DNA from: Lichenostomus cassidix
Taxonomy: Eukaryota; Chordata; Aves; Passeriformes; Meliphagidae
Length of the DNA: 64,000 nucleotides
Assembly (NCBI GenBank): GCA_008360975.2
Contig: VLJF02000047.1
Location: 172,922-236,921, forward strand
Direction: 5' to 3'
Position numbers and translations under genes: made by a program. Below, piece after piece: positions 34,556-48,079 of this stretch (position 1 is the stretch's first letter; each line of letters opens with the position of its first letter). The notes beneath the pieces were generated by a model. The model saw only the letters and a program-made list of their open reading frames with translations. It was not told the origin of the DNA and did no database searches.

Positions 34556-36110
34556 TATAACAAGGTGGCTGCCTGTCAGTGCAAAGTATCTGTCTTGAGG
34601 GAGGCCTGTGGATGGAGATCTGTAGGAATGATGGAGTGAGGAAGGATGATGAATGTGTGACAGCAATCCCTGAAATGGAATGGTATGTGGGTGTTCAGGT
34701 CAGTACATACTATGATTACATGGCAAAAAAAGACCGTGAGTGGCTTAGTGAGAAGGATCAAGTCTGTCAAATGACAGAGAAGGGGGCGATGAGGGGGTTC
34801 CTGATTGTATAAGACTGTTGTAAAAGCTTTAGGAAAGAAGGCAGCTTGAAATGTCTTGCTGACAGGTATGGCAAGGGATGTACAGGGTCAGTGACGGTAT
34901 TTGTGTGTTTCACAGGGCTGCCTGCATTGCAAGGGTAATGCATCCATATGGAGCAACATGTGCTGGCACAGGGTGGGATTGTGAAGGCAGACATTTAGAA
35001 GAAAGTGCCCAGCTGGAGCCTTCACATCGGGATGTCCTCTGATGTGAATATGGGAAGGTATGTTTGGTATTTAAAGAGTGTCATAGTATACATAGCAGGA
35101 GGTATGTCTTGGTGAGAAACAAACACAGAGCACCTGAGTTCTCATACATGTTGAGGCAGAGGTTTGGAACAGAAATAGAGAGGTGCCAAGAGATATTCAG
35201 TGTGCATACAGAAAACTATGCAGGGTGCGTTTACAAGCTGGATGCAAAAATTGTGACACCTGTGAGTTGCAAGTGACCCATCTAAGAGATCGGAGGTAGG
35301 TGCTTGAAGGGATTACAGTTCTGTGCAAAGTGTTACAAAGGAAATGGCTTGGAATGCAAAGTAGCACGCTGGGTGTGAGGTGAGTGCACTCATGCGGTAG
35401 CCTGTTGTGTTTCCATACTGCTGTTCATGACAATGACAAGGCAGTCTATAAACACCTCAGAATTAAATGAGGGGCAAAGGACACCTTCACACTGTGTGTC
35501 CTCTCCCTTGGATTTGCTCATAGGTATGAGACACAAGGAGCAAAAGAGGACAGAAAAAGAGCGGTGGAACAACAGATGGCCTCACAGCCAGGGACAGGAA
35601 CAAAGCTTTATCGGCACTGCGTGAGTCACCGCAGCATCGTGACATCGATTCGTGGACCCTGAAGCGATGGCACTGTGCCCAGGCCTGTCCCCCCGGGCGA
35701 GTGGGATCGGTGAGTTGCAGCAGACTCCACATCTCTTGCTTTCAATGCACTGCTGTGGTATGTGGCCTAGCACTGTGCAGGGCCCCTCATGAGTAGAAAG
35801 GGCCTGTAAGGTGCCTGTGACGTGAAAATGGCACGGTTATTTCATGTGCGGCTGGCTGAGGCTTTCCACGGGGGGGCCAAAGAGGATGCTTGTGTATTGC
35901 GTGAGACCGCAGCTTACCGCACGTACCCCGAGGCCTCCCGATCCGCCCTGAGCTGCGGGACGGTCTGTACGAACCCGGTTCCTGCAGGCACATCCTCCTC
36001 GCCCGCTGCATACTGAGGCCTAGTGGATTTGCTGTGCAGCTCCTGGCTCGGGTCTTAGTGCATACACAGCTGTCCCAGAAGGTGAGATGACCTAGGAATA
36101 ATTTTCCATC
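34556..36110. repeat. Macrosatellite unit, class II (right arm)
   Basis: Mirror of 17,841-19,405. Exon-like block at 34,916-35,057 (142 nt). Confidence 0.85.
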
Positions 36111-37604
36111 CGTGTAAAGAGCGGGCCCATTGTCCCTGCAAAGCGGCAGTGTGCAGGGAGACTTGTGGATGGAGTGGTATATGGATGTTTGCTGAGCAAG
36201 GACAAGCAGTGTGTGACAATTATCCCTGAAATGGAATGCTATGTGGATGTTTGGGCCACTGCAGATTCTGAGTATGTCACAAGAGACCCACAGAGTGGCT
36301 TAGTGAGAAAGATGAAGTATGTGAAATGACACAGAAGGGGGTAATGAGGGGATTCATGATTGTATAAGAGTGTTAGAAAAGCTGTAGGAAAGAAGGTGGC
36401 CATAAATGTCTCGCTGACAGGGATGGGCAGGGATGGACGGTGTCAGTGACGGGATTTGTGTGTTTCACAGGGCTGCCTGTGTCACAATGGTGCTGCATCC
36501 ATGTGGAGCTACATGTGCTGGCACTGGGTGTGACAGTGAAGATGGAAATGGAGAAGAATCTGTCCTGTTGGAGCACGCAGTTGTGGCTGTCCTACAGATG
36601 TGGATATGGGAAGGTATGTGTTGTGTTTGAGAAGTGTTGCAGTTGCCATAGTAGGAGGCATGCATTGCTGAGAAGCAAAAGCGGAGGGGTTGAGGTATTG
36701 TACGTGCTGAGGCAGAGATTGGAGAGTGAAAGTGAGAAGTGCAAAGAGATCCTCTGTGCGCATGTAGAGAATTGTGCGAGGTGTGTTGATAGACTGGGTG
36801 CGGTACTTGTGAGATGACACCTGTGATTTGTAAGTGCCATGGGTAAGACATGGGAGGTAGGTGCTGCAAGGAATTGGAGTTCTGAACAGAAAGAGTGCTA
36901 CGATGGAAATGGCTTTGCAATGCAACACGGTAGGCTGCAACTAAGTCCACTCCTACAGTGTCCTCCTGTGTGTACATAGTTGTTTTGATGGAATTTGTGA
37001 CATTCTGTAGAAATAGCAGTGGAGGAATGAATATGCAAAGGAGATCCTCAGACAGTGTGTCCTCTCACTGTCATTTGTTAGTAGCTATAAGGCACAAGCA
37101 CAAAGCAATGTGAGCAGTCCATGGGTCCCAGGAGCATCCTGACGTAGGTTAATATAGCCCGAAGTCATGGGCCGATGGCCAGGCCTGTCCCCCTGGCAAA
37201 GCAGCATCAGCATCTTGCAGCACGCTGCAGCTGTGTGAATATATATGCCATGCTGCAGTGAAAGGCCTATCACTGCAGAGTATGTAGAAGGCATTGAAAG
37301 ACCCTGTAAGGTAACTGTGACATGAAAATGGCATGTGTGTAGCATGTGGGGCTGGACGAGGGTTTGCACACGTGGGCCACAGAGGGGAGATGTTTATGGC
37401 CTGTAAGCACAGATGACAGCATGTAGGCAAAGGCCTCCTGTTCCCCCCTCAGCTGGGGGACAGTGGGTAGAAACCTGCTTCCTGCAAGGGTATCCTCTGG
37501 ACCTGCTGCATGCTGAGGCTTCCACAGCTTGGAGTGCAGCTGCAGGCTTTGACCTCTTGCAGAAGGTGAGATGAGCGAGGAATAATTTTCCCTGGATTTG
37601 ATCA
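36111..37604. repeat. Macrosatellite unit, Intermediate class (right arm)
   Basis: Mirror of 16,357-17,840, with the 143-nt block at 36,471-36,613 and the 125-codon frame. Confidence 0.85.
36440..36817 (+). other. Conserved 125-codon open frame, right copy
   Basis: Same length as the left frame at 17,143-17,520. The differences are nearly all single substitutions and none introduces a stop. See the left copy for motifs. It has no recognised family. Confidence 0.3.
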
Positions 37605-39354
37605 GATAGCTAGCTAGCTAGCTAGCTAGCTAGCTAGGTGGCTGGTTGGCTGGCTGGTTGGCTGGCTGGCTGGCTGGTGGGCTGGCTGGCTGGCTGGCTG
37701 GCTAGCTAGCTAGCTGGCTGGCAGGCTGGCTGGTTGGTTGGCTGGCTGGCTGGCTGGCTGGCTGTCAGTCAGTCAGTCAGTCACAGCAAAGTAGCTGTCT
37801 TAAGGGAGACTGGTGAATAGAGGTGTATATGAATGTTTTGCTGAAGAAGAATGATGAGTACATGATAACCCTCCCTGGAATGGAATGCTACGTGGAGGTT
37901 TGGGTCAGGAAGTAGGAGGAGTATAAAACAAGAAAGCCTGGGAGCAGGTAAGTGACAAGGATGAAGTAGGTGAATGGGCTTAGAAGAAGGCACTGATGGG
38001 GTTATGGATTGTAGAAGAGGCTTGCAAAAGCTGGAGGAAAGAACATGTCTTGAACTGTCTTGGTGACAAGGAACACACAGGGATGTACAGGTTGCAGTAA
38101 CAGCCTTTGTGTGTTTCACAGGGTTGCCTGTATTGCAAGGACACTACATCCGTGTGGAGCTCCGTGGACTGGCACTCGGTGTGATTGTCAAGGCAGAAAT
38201 GGCAAAGAATCTGTCCTCAGGGAGCATGCAGCTCTGGCTGTCCTAAGCATGCTGATATGAGAAGGTATGTGTCACGTTTCAAAAGTGTTGCACTTGCCGG
38301 AGCAGGAGGCATGGATTCCTGAGAAGCAAGCATGGAGCACTTGAATTTTGCTACATGCTCAGGCATAGATTTGAGAGTGAAAGAGAAAAGCACAAAGAGA
38401 TACTGTGTGCACATAGGGAGAGTGATACTGTATGCACATAGGCAGAGATGCACAGGTCGTGTTTACAGGCTCGCTGCAGTAATTGTGAGACCTGTGAGGT
38501 GTAAGTGGCATGTGTAAGACACAGTAAGACATGTCTAGGAGGTCGATGTTGCAAAGAATTGCAGTTCTGAGCACAAAGGCTGCTACGAAGGCAATGGCTT
38601 TGAAATGCAGGACGGCAGGCCCAAAAGTGATGGAAATCCACTCCTACAGCGCCCTCTGGTGTCGAGGTACTGTTTCTGATGGAACTTGGGACGTTCTCTA
38701 GAAATACCTGGGAAGGAATGGATGTGCAAAGGAGACCCTGACAGGTTGTGCCCTGTCAGTGGCATCTGGTCTTAGATTTGAAAGACACAAGGACAGAGAG
38801 GAAGAGAAAAAGAAGAGGGGAGGGACAGGTAGGGCCACAGGAACAAACATGGACAAAGCAGTGTGAGCGATCCACAGGTCCCGGGGCCATCCCGAGGTGG
38901 CTTAATGTAGCCTGAAGTCATGGGTCGATGGCCAGGCCTGTCCCCCTGGCAAAGCAGGGGCAGCATCTTGCCGCAGGCTGCAGATGTGTGGATATACATG
39001 CATTGCTGCGGTGCAAGGCCTAGCACTGCAGAGCATGTGGAATGCATTGAAACACCCTGTAAGGTAACTGTGACATGAAAATGGTATGGTTATGGCATGT
39101 GGAACTGGATGGGGATTTGCACAGGTGGGCCAAGGAGGGTAGATGTTTATGGCCTGGCAGCAGACGTGACAGCATGTAGGCAAAGGCCTCCTGTTCCCCC
39201 CTGAGCTTGGGGACATTGGGTACAAACCTACTTCCTGCAAGCAGATCCTCTTTGCTCGGTGCACGCTGAAGCTTGGACCATTTGGAGTGCAGCTGCAGGC
39301 TTGGACCTCTCGCAGAAGGTGACAGGAATGAGGAATAATTTTCCCTGAATGTGA
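37605..39354. repeat. Macrosatellite unit, class I subtype B (right arm)
   Basis: First class I unit after the Intermediate, as in the left arm. It opens with a tetranucleotide array (37,606-37,783). 143-nt block at 38,122-38,264. Confidence 0.85.
38647..38665 (-). promoter_or_regulatory. CTCF-like site
   Basis: Same 19-bp word as in the left arm, on the minus strand, so it too reads toward its telomere. Confidence 0.6.
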
Positions 39355-41004
39355 TCAGCTAGCTAGCTAGCTAGCTAGGTAGCTAGCTAGGTAGGTAGGT
39401 GGCTGGCTCACTGTCACTCCGTGAGTGAGTAAGTGCAAAGTAGCTGTCTTGAGGAAGACTGGTAGATACAGGTGGATATGAGTGTTTAGGTGAAGACGAA
39501 TGATGACTATGTGATAACCCTCCCTGGAATGGAATGCTACGTGGATTTTTGGGTCAGGAAGTAGGAGGAGTATGGAACAGGAAAGCCTGGCAGTGGGTTG
39601 GTGACAAGGATGAAGTAGGTGAATGGGCATAGAAGGAGGCACTGAGCGGCTTATGGATGGTAGAGAAGTGTTGCAAAAGCTGGAGGAAAGAATGTGGCTT
39701 GAACTGTCTCGGTGACAAGGAACGTGCAGGGATGTACAGGTTGCAGCAACAGTATTTCTGTGTTTCACCAGGTTCCCTGTATTACAAGGGCACTACATGC
39801 ATGTGGAGCTCCATGGGCTGGCACGTGGTTTGAGTGTCAAGGCAGAAATGGAGAAGAATCTGTCCTGGGGGAGCGTGCAGCTCTGGCTGTCCTAAGTATG
39901 CTGATATGAGAAGGTATGTGTCACGTTTCAAAAGTGTTGCACTTGCCAGAGCAGGAGGCATGGATTCCTGCGAAGCAAGCATGGAGCACTTGAATTTTGC
40001 TACATGCTCAGGCATAGATTAGAGAGTGAAAGAGAAAAGTACAAAGACATACTGTGTGCACATAGGAAGAGTGATACTGTATGCACATGGGGAGAGTTGT
40101 ACAGGTCGTGTTTACAGGCTCACTGCAGTAATTGTGAGACCTGTGAGGTGTGAGTGGCATGTGTAAGACACGGTAAGACATGTGTAAGACGTGGGTGTTG
40201 CAAAGAATTGCAGTTCTGAGCAGAAAGGGTGCTACGAAGGCAATGGCTTTGAAATGCAGGACGGCAAGCCCAAAAGTGATGGAAATCCATTCCTACAGCG
40301 CCCTCTGGTGTCGAGGTACTGTTTCTGATGGAACTTGGGACGTTCTCTAGAAATAACTGGAAAGGAGTGGATGTGCAAAGGAGACCCTCACATGTTGTGT
40401 CCTGTCAATGGCATGTGGTCTTAGATTTGAAAGACACGAGGACAGAGAGGAAGGGAAAAAGAGGAGAGGAGGGACAGGTAGGGCCACAGGAACGAACACA
40501 GACACAGCAACAGGAGCGGTCCATAGGTCCCGGGGGCATCCTGAGGTGGCTTAATATAGCCCAAAGTCTTGGGCCGATGGCCAGGCCTGTCACCCTGGCA
40601 AAGCAGGGGCAGCATCTTGCAGTAGGCTGTAGATCTGTGCATTTATATGCAGTGCTGCCATGAAAGGCCTAGCACTGCACAGCATGTGGAATGCATAAAA
40701 AGACCCTGTAAGGTAACTGTGACATGAAAATGGCATGTGTGTAGCATGTGGGGCTGGATGAGGGTTTGCACACGTGGGCCACAGAGGGTAGATGTTTATG
40801 GCCTGGGAGCAGACATGACAGCATGTAGGCAAAGGCCTCCTGTTCCCCCCTGTCCTGGGGGACAGTGGGTACTAACCTGCTTCCTGCAAGGGTATCCTCT
40901 GGACCTGCTGCATGCTGAGGCTTCCACAGCTTGGAGTGCAGCTGCAGGCTTTGACCTCTTGCAGAAGGTGAGATGACTGAGGAATAATTTTCCCTGGATC
41001 TGAT
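39355..41004. repeat. Macrosatellite unit, class I subtype A (right arm)
   Basis: Unit of about 1.65 kb with a short TAGC/TAGG run at its start. Confidence 0.85.
40296..40314 (-). promoter_or_regulatory. CTCF-like site
   Basis: Identical 19-bp word. Confidence 0.6.
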
Positions 41005-41022
41005 CAGATAGCTAGCTAGCTA

Positions 41023-41061
<39 letters not shown>

Positions 41062-41090
41062 ACCTACCTACCTACCTACCTAGATAGCTA

Positions 41091-41121
<31 letters not shown>

Positions 41122-41221
41122 ACCTAGCTAGCTAGCTAGCTGGCTGGCTGGCTGCTTGGTTGGTTGGCTGGCTGGCTGGCTGGCTGGCTGGCAGGCTGGC
41201 TGGCAGGCAGGCTGGCTGGCT

Positions 41222-41257
<36 letters not shown>

Positions 41258-42830
41258 CAGCAAAGTAGCTGTCTTAAGGGAGACTGGTAAATAGAGGTGT
41301 ATATGAATGTTTTGCTGAAGAAGAATGATGAGTACATGATAACCCTCCCTGGAATGGAATGGTACGTGGAGGTTTGGGTCAGGAAGTAGGAGGAGTATGG
41401 AACAGGAAAGCCTGGGAGTGGGTTGGTGACAAGGATGAAGTAGGTGAATGGGCATAGAAGGAGGCACTGAGGGGGTTATGGATGGTAGAGAAGTGTTGCA
41501 AAAGCTCGAGGAAACAATGTGGCTTGAAGTGTCTCTGTGACAAGGAACATGCAGGGATGTACAGGTTGCAGCAACAGTATTTCTGTGTTTCACCAGGTTG
41601 CCTGTATGACAAGGGCACTACATGCATGTGGAGCTCCATGGGCTGGCACGTGGTTTGAGTGTCAAGGCAGAAATGGAGAAGAATCTGTCCTCGGGGAGCG
41701 TGCAGCTCTGGCTGTCCTAAGTATGCTGATAGGAGAAGGTATGTATCACGTTTCAGAAGTGTTGCACTTGCCAGAGCAGGAGGCATGGATTCCTGAGAAG
41801 CAAGCATAGAGCAGTTGAATGTTGCTACATGTTCAGGCATAGATTTCACAGTGAAAGAGAAAAGTACAAAGAGATACTGTGTGCACATAGGGGGAGGGAT
41901 ACTGTATGCACATAGGGAGAGTTGCACAGGTCGTGTTTACAGGCTCACTGCAGTAATTGTGAGACCTGTGAGGTCTAAGTGGCATGTGTAAGACACAGTA
42001 AGACATGTCTAGGAGGTCTAAGTTGCAAAGACTTGGAGTTCTGAGCCGAAAGGGTGCTACAAAGGCAATGGCTTTGAAATACAGGACGGCAGGCCCAAAA
42101 GTGATGGAAATCCACTCCTACAGCGCCCTCTGGTGTCGAGGTACTGTTTCTGATGGAACTTGGGACGTTCTCTAGAAATACCTGGGAAGGAATGGATGTG
42201 CAAAGGAGACCCTCGCACGGTGTGTCCTGTCAGTGGCATCTGGTCTTAGGTTTGAAAGACACAAGGACAGAGAGGAAGAGAAAAAGAAGAGAGGAGGGAC
42301 AGGTCGGGCCACAGGAACAAACAGGGACAAAGCAATGTGAGCAGTCCATAGGTCCCGGGGCCATCCCGAGGTGGGTTAATGTAGCCTGAAGTCATGGGTC
42401 GATGGCCAGGCCTGTCCCCCTGGCAAAGCAGGGGCAGCGTCTTGACGCAGGCTGCAGATGTGTGGATATACATGCATTGCTGCGGTGCAAGGCCTAGCAC
42501 TACACAGCATGTGGAATGCATTGAAACACCCTGTAAGGTAACTGTGACATGCAAATGGTATGGTTATGGCATGTGGGACTGGATGGGGATTTGCACGGGT
42601 AGGCCAAGGAGGGTAGATGTTTATGGCCTGGGAGCCCAGATGACAGCATGTAGGCAAAGGCCTCCTGTTCCCCCCTGAGCTGGGGGACAGTGGGTACTAA
42701 CCTACTTCCTGCAAGCAGATCCTCTTTGCTCGGTGCACGCTGAAGCTTGGACCATTTGGAGTGCAGCTCCAGGCTTGGACCTCTCGCAGAAGGTGGCAGG
42801 AATGAGGAATAATTTTCCCTGAATGTGATC
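41005..42830. repeat. Macrosatellite unit, class I subtype B (right arm)
   Basis: Tetranucleotide array 41,006-41,260, then the standard unit. Confidence 0.85.
42121..42139 (-). promoter_or_regulatory. CTCF-like site
   Basis: Identical 19-bp word. Confidence 0.6.
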
Positions 42831-44470
42831 AGCTAGCTAGCTAGGTAGCTAGCTAGGTAGGTAGGTGGCTGGCTCACTGTCACTCCGTGAGTGAGTAAGT
42901 GCAAAGTGGCTGTCTTGAGGAAGACTGGTGGATACAGGTGTATATGAGTGTTTAGGTGAAGACGAATGATGACTACGTGATAACCCTCCCTGGAATGGAA
43001 TTGTACGTGGATTTTTGGGTCAGGAAGTAGGAGGAGTATGGAACACGAAAGCCTGGCAGTGGGTTGGTGACAAGGATGAAGTAGGTGAATGGGCATAGAA
43101 GGAGGCACTGAGGGGGTTATGGATGGTAGAGAAGTGTTGCAAAAGCTCGAGGAAACAATGTGGCTTGAAGTGTCTCTGTGACAAGGAACATGCAGGGATG
43201 TACAGGTTGCAGCAACAGTATTTCTGTGTTTCACCAGGTTCCCTGTATGACAAGGGCACTACATCCACGTGGAGCTCCATGGGCTGGTACGTGGTTTGAG
43301 TGTCAAGGCAGAAATGGAGAAGAATCTGTCCTCGGGGAGCGTGCAGCTCTGGCTGTCCTAAGTGTGCTGATATGAGAAGGTATGTGTCACGTTTCAAAAG
43401 TGTTGCACTTGCCACAGCAGGAGGCATGCATTCCTGAGAAGCAAGCATGGAGCAGTTGAAATTTGCTACATGTTCAGGCATAGATTTCACTGTGAAAGAG
43501 AAAAGTGCAAAGAGATACTGTGTGCACATAGGGAGAGGGATACTGTATGCACATAGGGAGAGGTGTACAAGTCGTGTTTACAGGCTCGGTGCAATAATTG
43601 TGAGACCTGTCAGGTGTAAGTGGCATGTGTAAGACACGGTAAGACATGTGTAAGACATGGGTGTTGCAAAGAATTGCAGTTCTGAGCAGAAAGGCTGCTA
43701 CAAAGGCAATGGCTTTGAAATGCAGGACGGCAGGCCCAAAAGGGATGGAAATCCACTCCTACAGCGCCCTCTGGTGTCGAGGTAGTGTTTCTGATGGAAC
43801 TTGTGACGTTCTCTAGAAATACCTGGGAAGGAATGGATGTGCAAAGGAGATGCTCACACGCTGCGTCCTGTCAGTGGCATCTGGTCTTAGGTTTGAAAGA
43901 CACAAGGACAGAGAGGAAGGGTAAAAGAGGAGAGGAGGGACAGGTAGGGCCACAGGAACGAACAGGGACACAGCAATAGGAGCAGTCCATAGGTCCCGGG
44001 GGCATCCTGAGTTGGTTTAATATAGCCCGAAGTCTTGGGCCGATGGCCAGGCCTGTCACCCTGGCAAAGCAGGGGCAGCATCTTGCAGTAGGCTGCAGAT
44101 CTGTGCATTTATATGCAGTGCTGCCATGAAAGGCCTAGCACTGCACAGCATGTGGAGTGCATAAAAAGACCCTGTAAGGTAACTGTGACATGAAAATGGC
44201 ATGTGTGTAGCATGTGGGGCTGGATGAGGGCTTGCACAGGTGGGCCACAGAGGGTAGATGTTTATGGCCTGTAAGCACAGATGACAGCATGTAGGCAAAG
44301 GCCTCCTGTTCCCCCCTCAGCTGGGGGACAGTGGGTAGAAACCTGCTTCCTGCAAGGGTATCCTCTGGACCTGCTGCATGCTGAGGCTTCCACAGCTTGG
44401 AGTGCAGCTGCAGGCTTTGACCTCTTGCAGAAGGTGAGATGACTGAGGAATAATTTTCCCTGGATTTGAT
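42831..44470. repeat. Macrosatellite unit, class I subtype A (right arm)
   Basis: Unit of about 1.64 kb. Its flanking B units make a B-A-B-A alternation. Confidence 0.85.
43762..43780 (-). promoter_or_regulatory. CTCF-like site
   Basis: Identical 19-bp word. Confidence 0.6.
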
Positions 44471-44484
44471 CAGATAGATAGCTA

Positions 44485-44519
<35 letters not shown>

Positions 44520-44568
44520 ACCTAGCTAGCTGGCTGGCTGGCTGGCTGGCTGGCTAGCTAGCTAGCTA

Positions 44569-44611
<43 letters not shown>

Positions 44612-44670
44612 ACCTACCTACCTACCTAGCTAGCTAGCTAGCTGGCTGGCTGGCTGGCTGGTTGGTTGGT

Positions 44671-44708
<38 letters not shown>

Positions 44709-46307
44709 TCAGTCAGTCAGTCAGTCAGTCAGTCACAGCAAAGTAGCTGTCTTAAGGGAGACTGGTAAATAGAGGTGTATATGAATGTTTTGCTGAAGAA
44801 GAATGATGAGTACATGATAACCCTCCCTGGAATAGAATTGGACGTGGAGGTTTGGGTCAGGAAGTAGGAGGAGTATGGAACAAGAAAGCCTGGGAGCAGG
44901 TAAGTGACAAGGATGAAGTAGGTGCATGGGCTTAGAAGAAGGCACGGATGGGGTTATGCATTGTAGAAGAGGCTTGCAAAAGCTGGAGGAAAGAACATGT
45001 CTTGAAGTGTCTCGGTGACAAGGAACGTGCAGGGATGTACAGGTTGCAGTAACAGCCTTTCTGTGTTTCACAGGGTTGCCTGTATTGCAAGGACGCTACA
45101 TCCATGTGGAGCTCCATGGGCTGCCACTCGGTGTGATTGTCAAGGCAGAAATGGCAAAGAATCTGTCCTCGGGGAGCATGTAGCTCTGGCTGTCCTAAGT
45201 ATGCTGATATGAGAAGGTATGTATCACGTTTCAAAAGTGTTGCACTTGCCACAGCAGGAGGCATGGATTCCTGAGTAGCAAGCATAGAGCAGTTGAATTT
45301 TGCTACATGTTCAGGCATAGATTTCACAGTGAAAGAGAAAAGTACAAAGAGATACTGTGTGCACATAGGGGGAGGGATACTGTATGCACATAGGGAGAGT
45401 TGTACGGGTCGTGTTTACAGGCTCACTGCAGTAATTGTGAGACCTGTGAGGTCTAAGTGGCGTGTGTAACACACAGTAAGACATGTCTAGGAGGTCTAAG
45501 TTGCAAAGAATTGCAGTTCTGAGCACAAAGGGTGCTACGAAGGCAATGGCTTTGAAATGCAGGACGGCAGGCCCAAAAGTGATGGAAATCCACTCCTACA
45601 GCGCCCTCTGGTGTCGAGATACTGTTTAGGATGGAACTTGGGACGTTCTCTAGAAATACCTGGGAAGGAATGGATGTGCAAAGGAGACCCTCGCACGGTG
45701 TGTCCTGTCAGTGGCATCTGGTCTTAGATTTGAAAGACACAAGGACAGAGAGGAAGAGAAAAAGAAGAGAGGAGGGACAGGTCGGGCCACAGGAACAAAC
45801 AGGGACAAAGCAATGTGAGCGGCCCATAGGTCCCGGGGCCATCCCGAGGTGGGTTAATGTAGCCTGAAGCCATGGGTCGATGGCCAGGCCTGTCCCCCTG
45901 GCAAAGCAGGGGCAGCATCTTGCAGCAGGCTGCAGATGTGTGGCTATACATGCATTGCTGCGGTGCAAGGCCTAGCACTGCACAGCATGTGGAATGCATT
46001 GAAACACCCTGTAAGGTAACTGTGACATGCAAATGGTATGCTTATGGCATGTGGGGCTGGATGAGGATTTGCACGGGTGGGCCAAGGAGGGTAGATATTT
46101 ATGGCCTGGCAGCAGACATGACAGCATGTAGGCAAAGGCCTCCTGTTCCCCCCTGAGCTGGGGGACAGTGGGTACTAACCTACTTCCTGCAAGCAGATCC
46201 TCTTTGCTCGGCGCACGCTGAAGCTTGGACCATTTGGAGTGCAGCTGCAGGCTTGGACCTCTCGCAGAAGGTGACATGACTGAGGAATGATTTTCCCTAG
46301 ATGTGAT
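44471..46307. repeat. Macrosatellite unit, class I subtype B (right arm)
   Basis: Tetranucleotide array 44,472-44,738, rich in TGGC with TACC islands. Confidence 0.85.
45599..45617 (-). promoter_or_regulatory. CTCF-like site
   Basis: Identical 19-bp word. Confidence 0.6.
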
Positions 46308-47921
46308 CAGCTAGCTAGCTAGCTAGCTAGGTGGCTGTCTCACTGTCACTCTGTGAGTGAGTAAGTGCAAAGTAGCTGTCTTGAGGAAGACTGGTGGATA
46401 CAGGTGTATATGAATGCTTAGGTGAAGACGAATGATGACTGTGTGATAACCATCCCTGGAATGGAATGGTACGTGGATTGTTGGGTCAGGAAGTAGGAGG
46501 AGTATGGAACAGGAAAGCCTGGCAGTGGGTTGGTGACAAGGATGAAGTAGGTGAATGGGCATAGAAGGAGGCAGTGAGGGGGTTGTGGATGGTAGAGAAG
46601 TGTTGCAAAAGCTGGAGGAAAGAAGGTACCTTGAAGTGTCTCTGTAACAGGGAACAAGCAGAGATGTACAGGTTGCAGCAACAGTATTTCTGTGTTTCAC
46701 CAGGTTCCCTGTATGACAAGGGCACTACATCCGTGTGGAGCTCCATGGGCTGGCACGTGGTTTGAGTGTCAAGGCAGAAATGGAGAAGAATCTGTCCTCG
46801 GGGAGCATGCAGCTCTGGCTGTCCTAAGTGTGCTGATATGAGAAGGTATGTGTCACGTTTCAAAAGTGTTGCACTTGCCACAGCAGGAGGCATGGATTCC
46901 TGAGAAGCAAGCATGGAGCACTTGAATTTTGCTACATGCTCAGGCATAGATTTGAGAGTGAAAGAGAAAAATACAAAGAGATACTCTGTGCACATAGGGA
47001 GAGGGATTGTGTATGCACATGGGGAGAGTTGTACAGGTCGTGTTTACAGGCTCGCTGCAGTAATTGTGACACCTGTCAGGTGTAAGTGGCATGTGTAAGA
47101 CACGGTAAGACATGTGTAAGACGTGGGTGTTGCAAAGAATTGCAGTTGTGAGCAGAAAGGGTGCTACGAAGGCAATGGCTTTGAAATGCAGGACGGCAGG
47201 CCCAAAAGTGATGGAAGTCCACTCCTACAGCGCACTCTGGTGTCGAGGTACTGTTTAGGATGGAACTTGTGACGTTCTCTACAAATACCTGGGAAGGAAT
47301 GGATGTGCAAAGCAGACCCTCCCACGGTGTGTCCTGTCACTGGCATCTGGTCTTAGGTTTGATACACACAAGGACAGAGAGGAAGTGAAAAAGAGGACAG
47401 GAGGGACAGGTAGGGCCACAGGAACAAACAGGGACACAGCAATAGGAGCGGTCCATAGGGTGCCAGGGGCATCCTGAGGTGAGTTCATATAGACTGAAGT
47501 CATGGGCCGATGGCCAGGCCTGTCCCCCTGGCAAAGCAGGGGCAGCATCTTACAGCAGGCTCCAGATGTGTGGATATACATGCATTGCTGAACTGTAAAG
47601 CATGTGGAATGCATTGAAAGGCCCTGTAAGGTAACTGTGACATGAAAATGTTTTCTTTATGGCACATGGGGCTGGATGAGGGTTTGCACAGGTGGGCCAA
47701 GGAGGCCATGTTTATGGCCTTCGACAAGAGGTGACAGCATGTAGGCAGAGGCCTCCCGTTCCCCCCTGAGCTGGGGGACAGTGGGTACAAACCTGCTTCC
47801 TGCAAGCATATCCTCCTTGCTAGGTGCATGCTGAAGCTGGGAACATTTGGAGTACAGCTGCAGGGTTTGACATCTTCCAGAAAGTGAGATGAATGAGAAA
47901 AAAATTTTCCCTGGATGTGAT
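46308..47921. repeat. Macrosatellite unit, class I subtype A (right arm)
   Basis: Its CTCF-like word (47,228-47,246) is damaged: CGCACTCTGG replaces CGCCCTCTGG, breaking the core. The distal part, near 47,450-47,880, matches the unit at 50.9-51.35 kb more closely than other units. Confidence 0.85.
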
Positions 47922-48037
47922 CAGCTAGGTAGGTAGGTAGGTAGGTAGGTAGGTAGGTAGGTAGATAGCTGGCTGGCTGGGTGGGTAGCTGGCTGGCTGG
48001 GTGGCTGGCTGGCTGGCTGGCTGGGTGGGTGGGTGGG

Positions 48038-48079
<42 letters not shown>

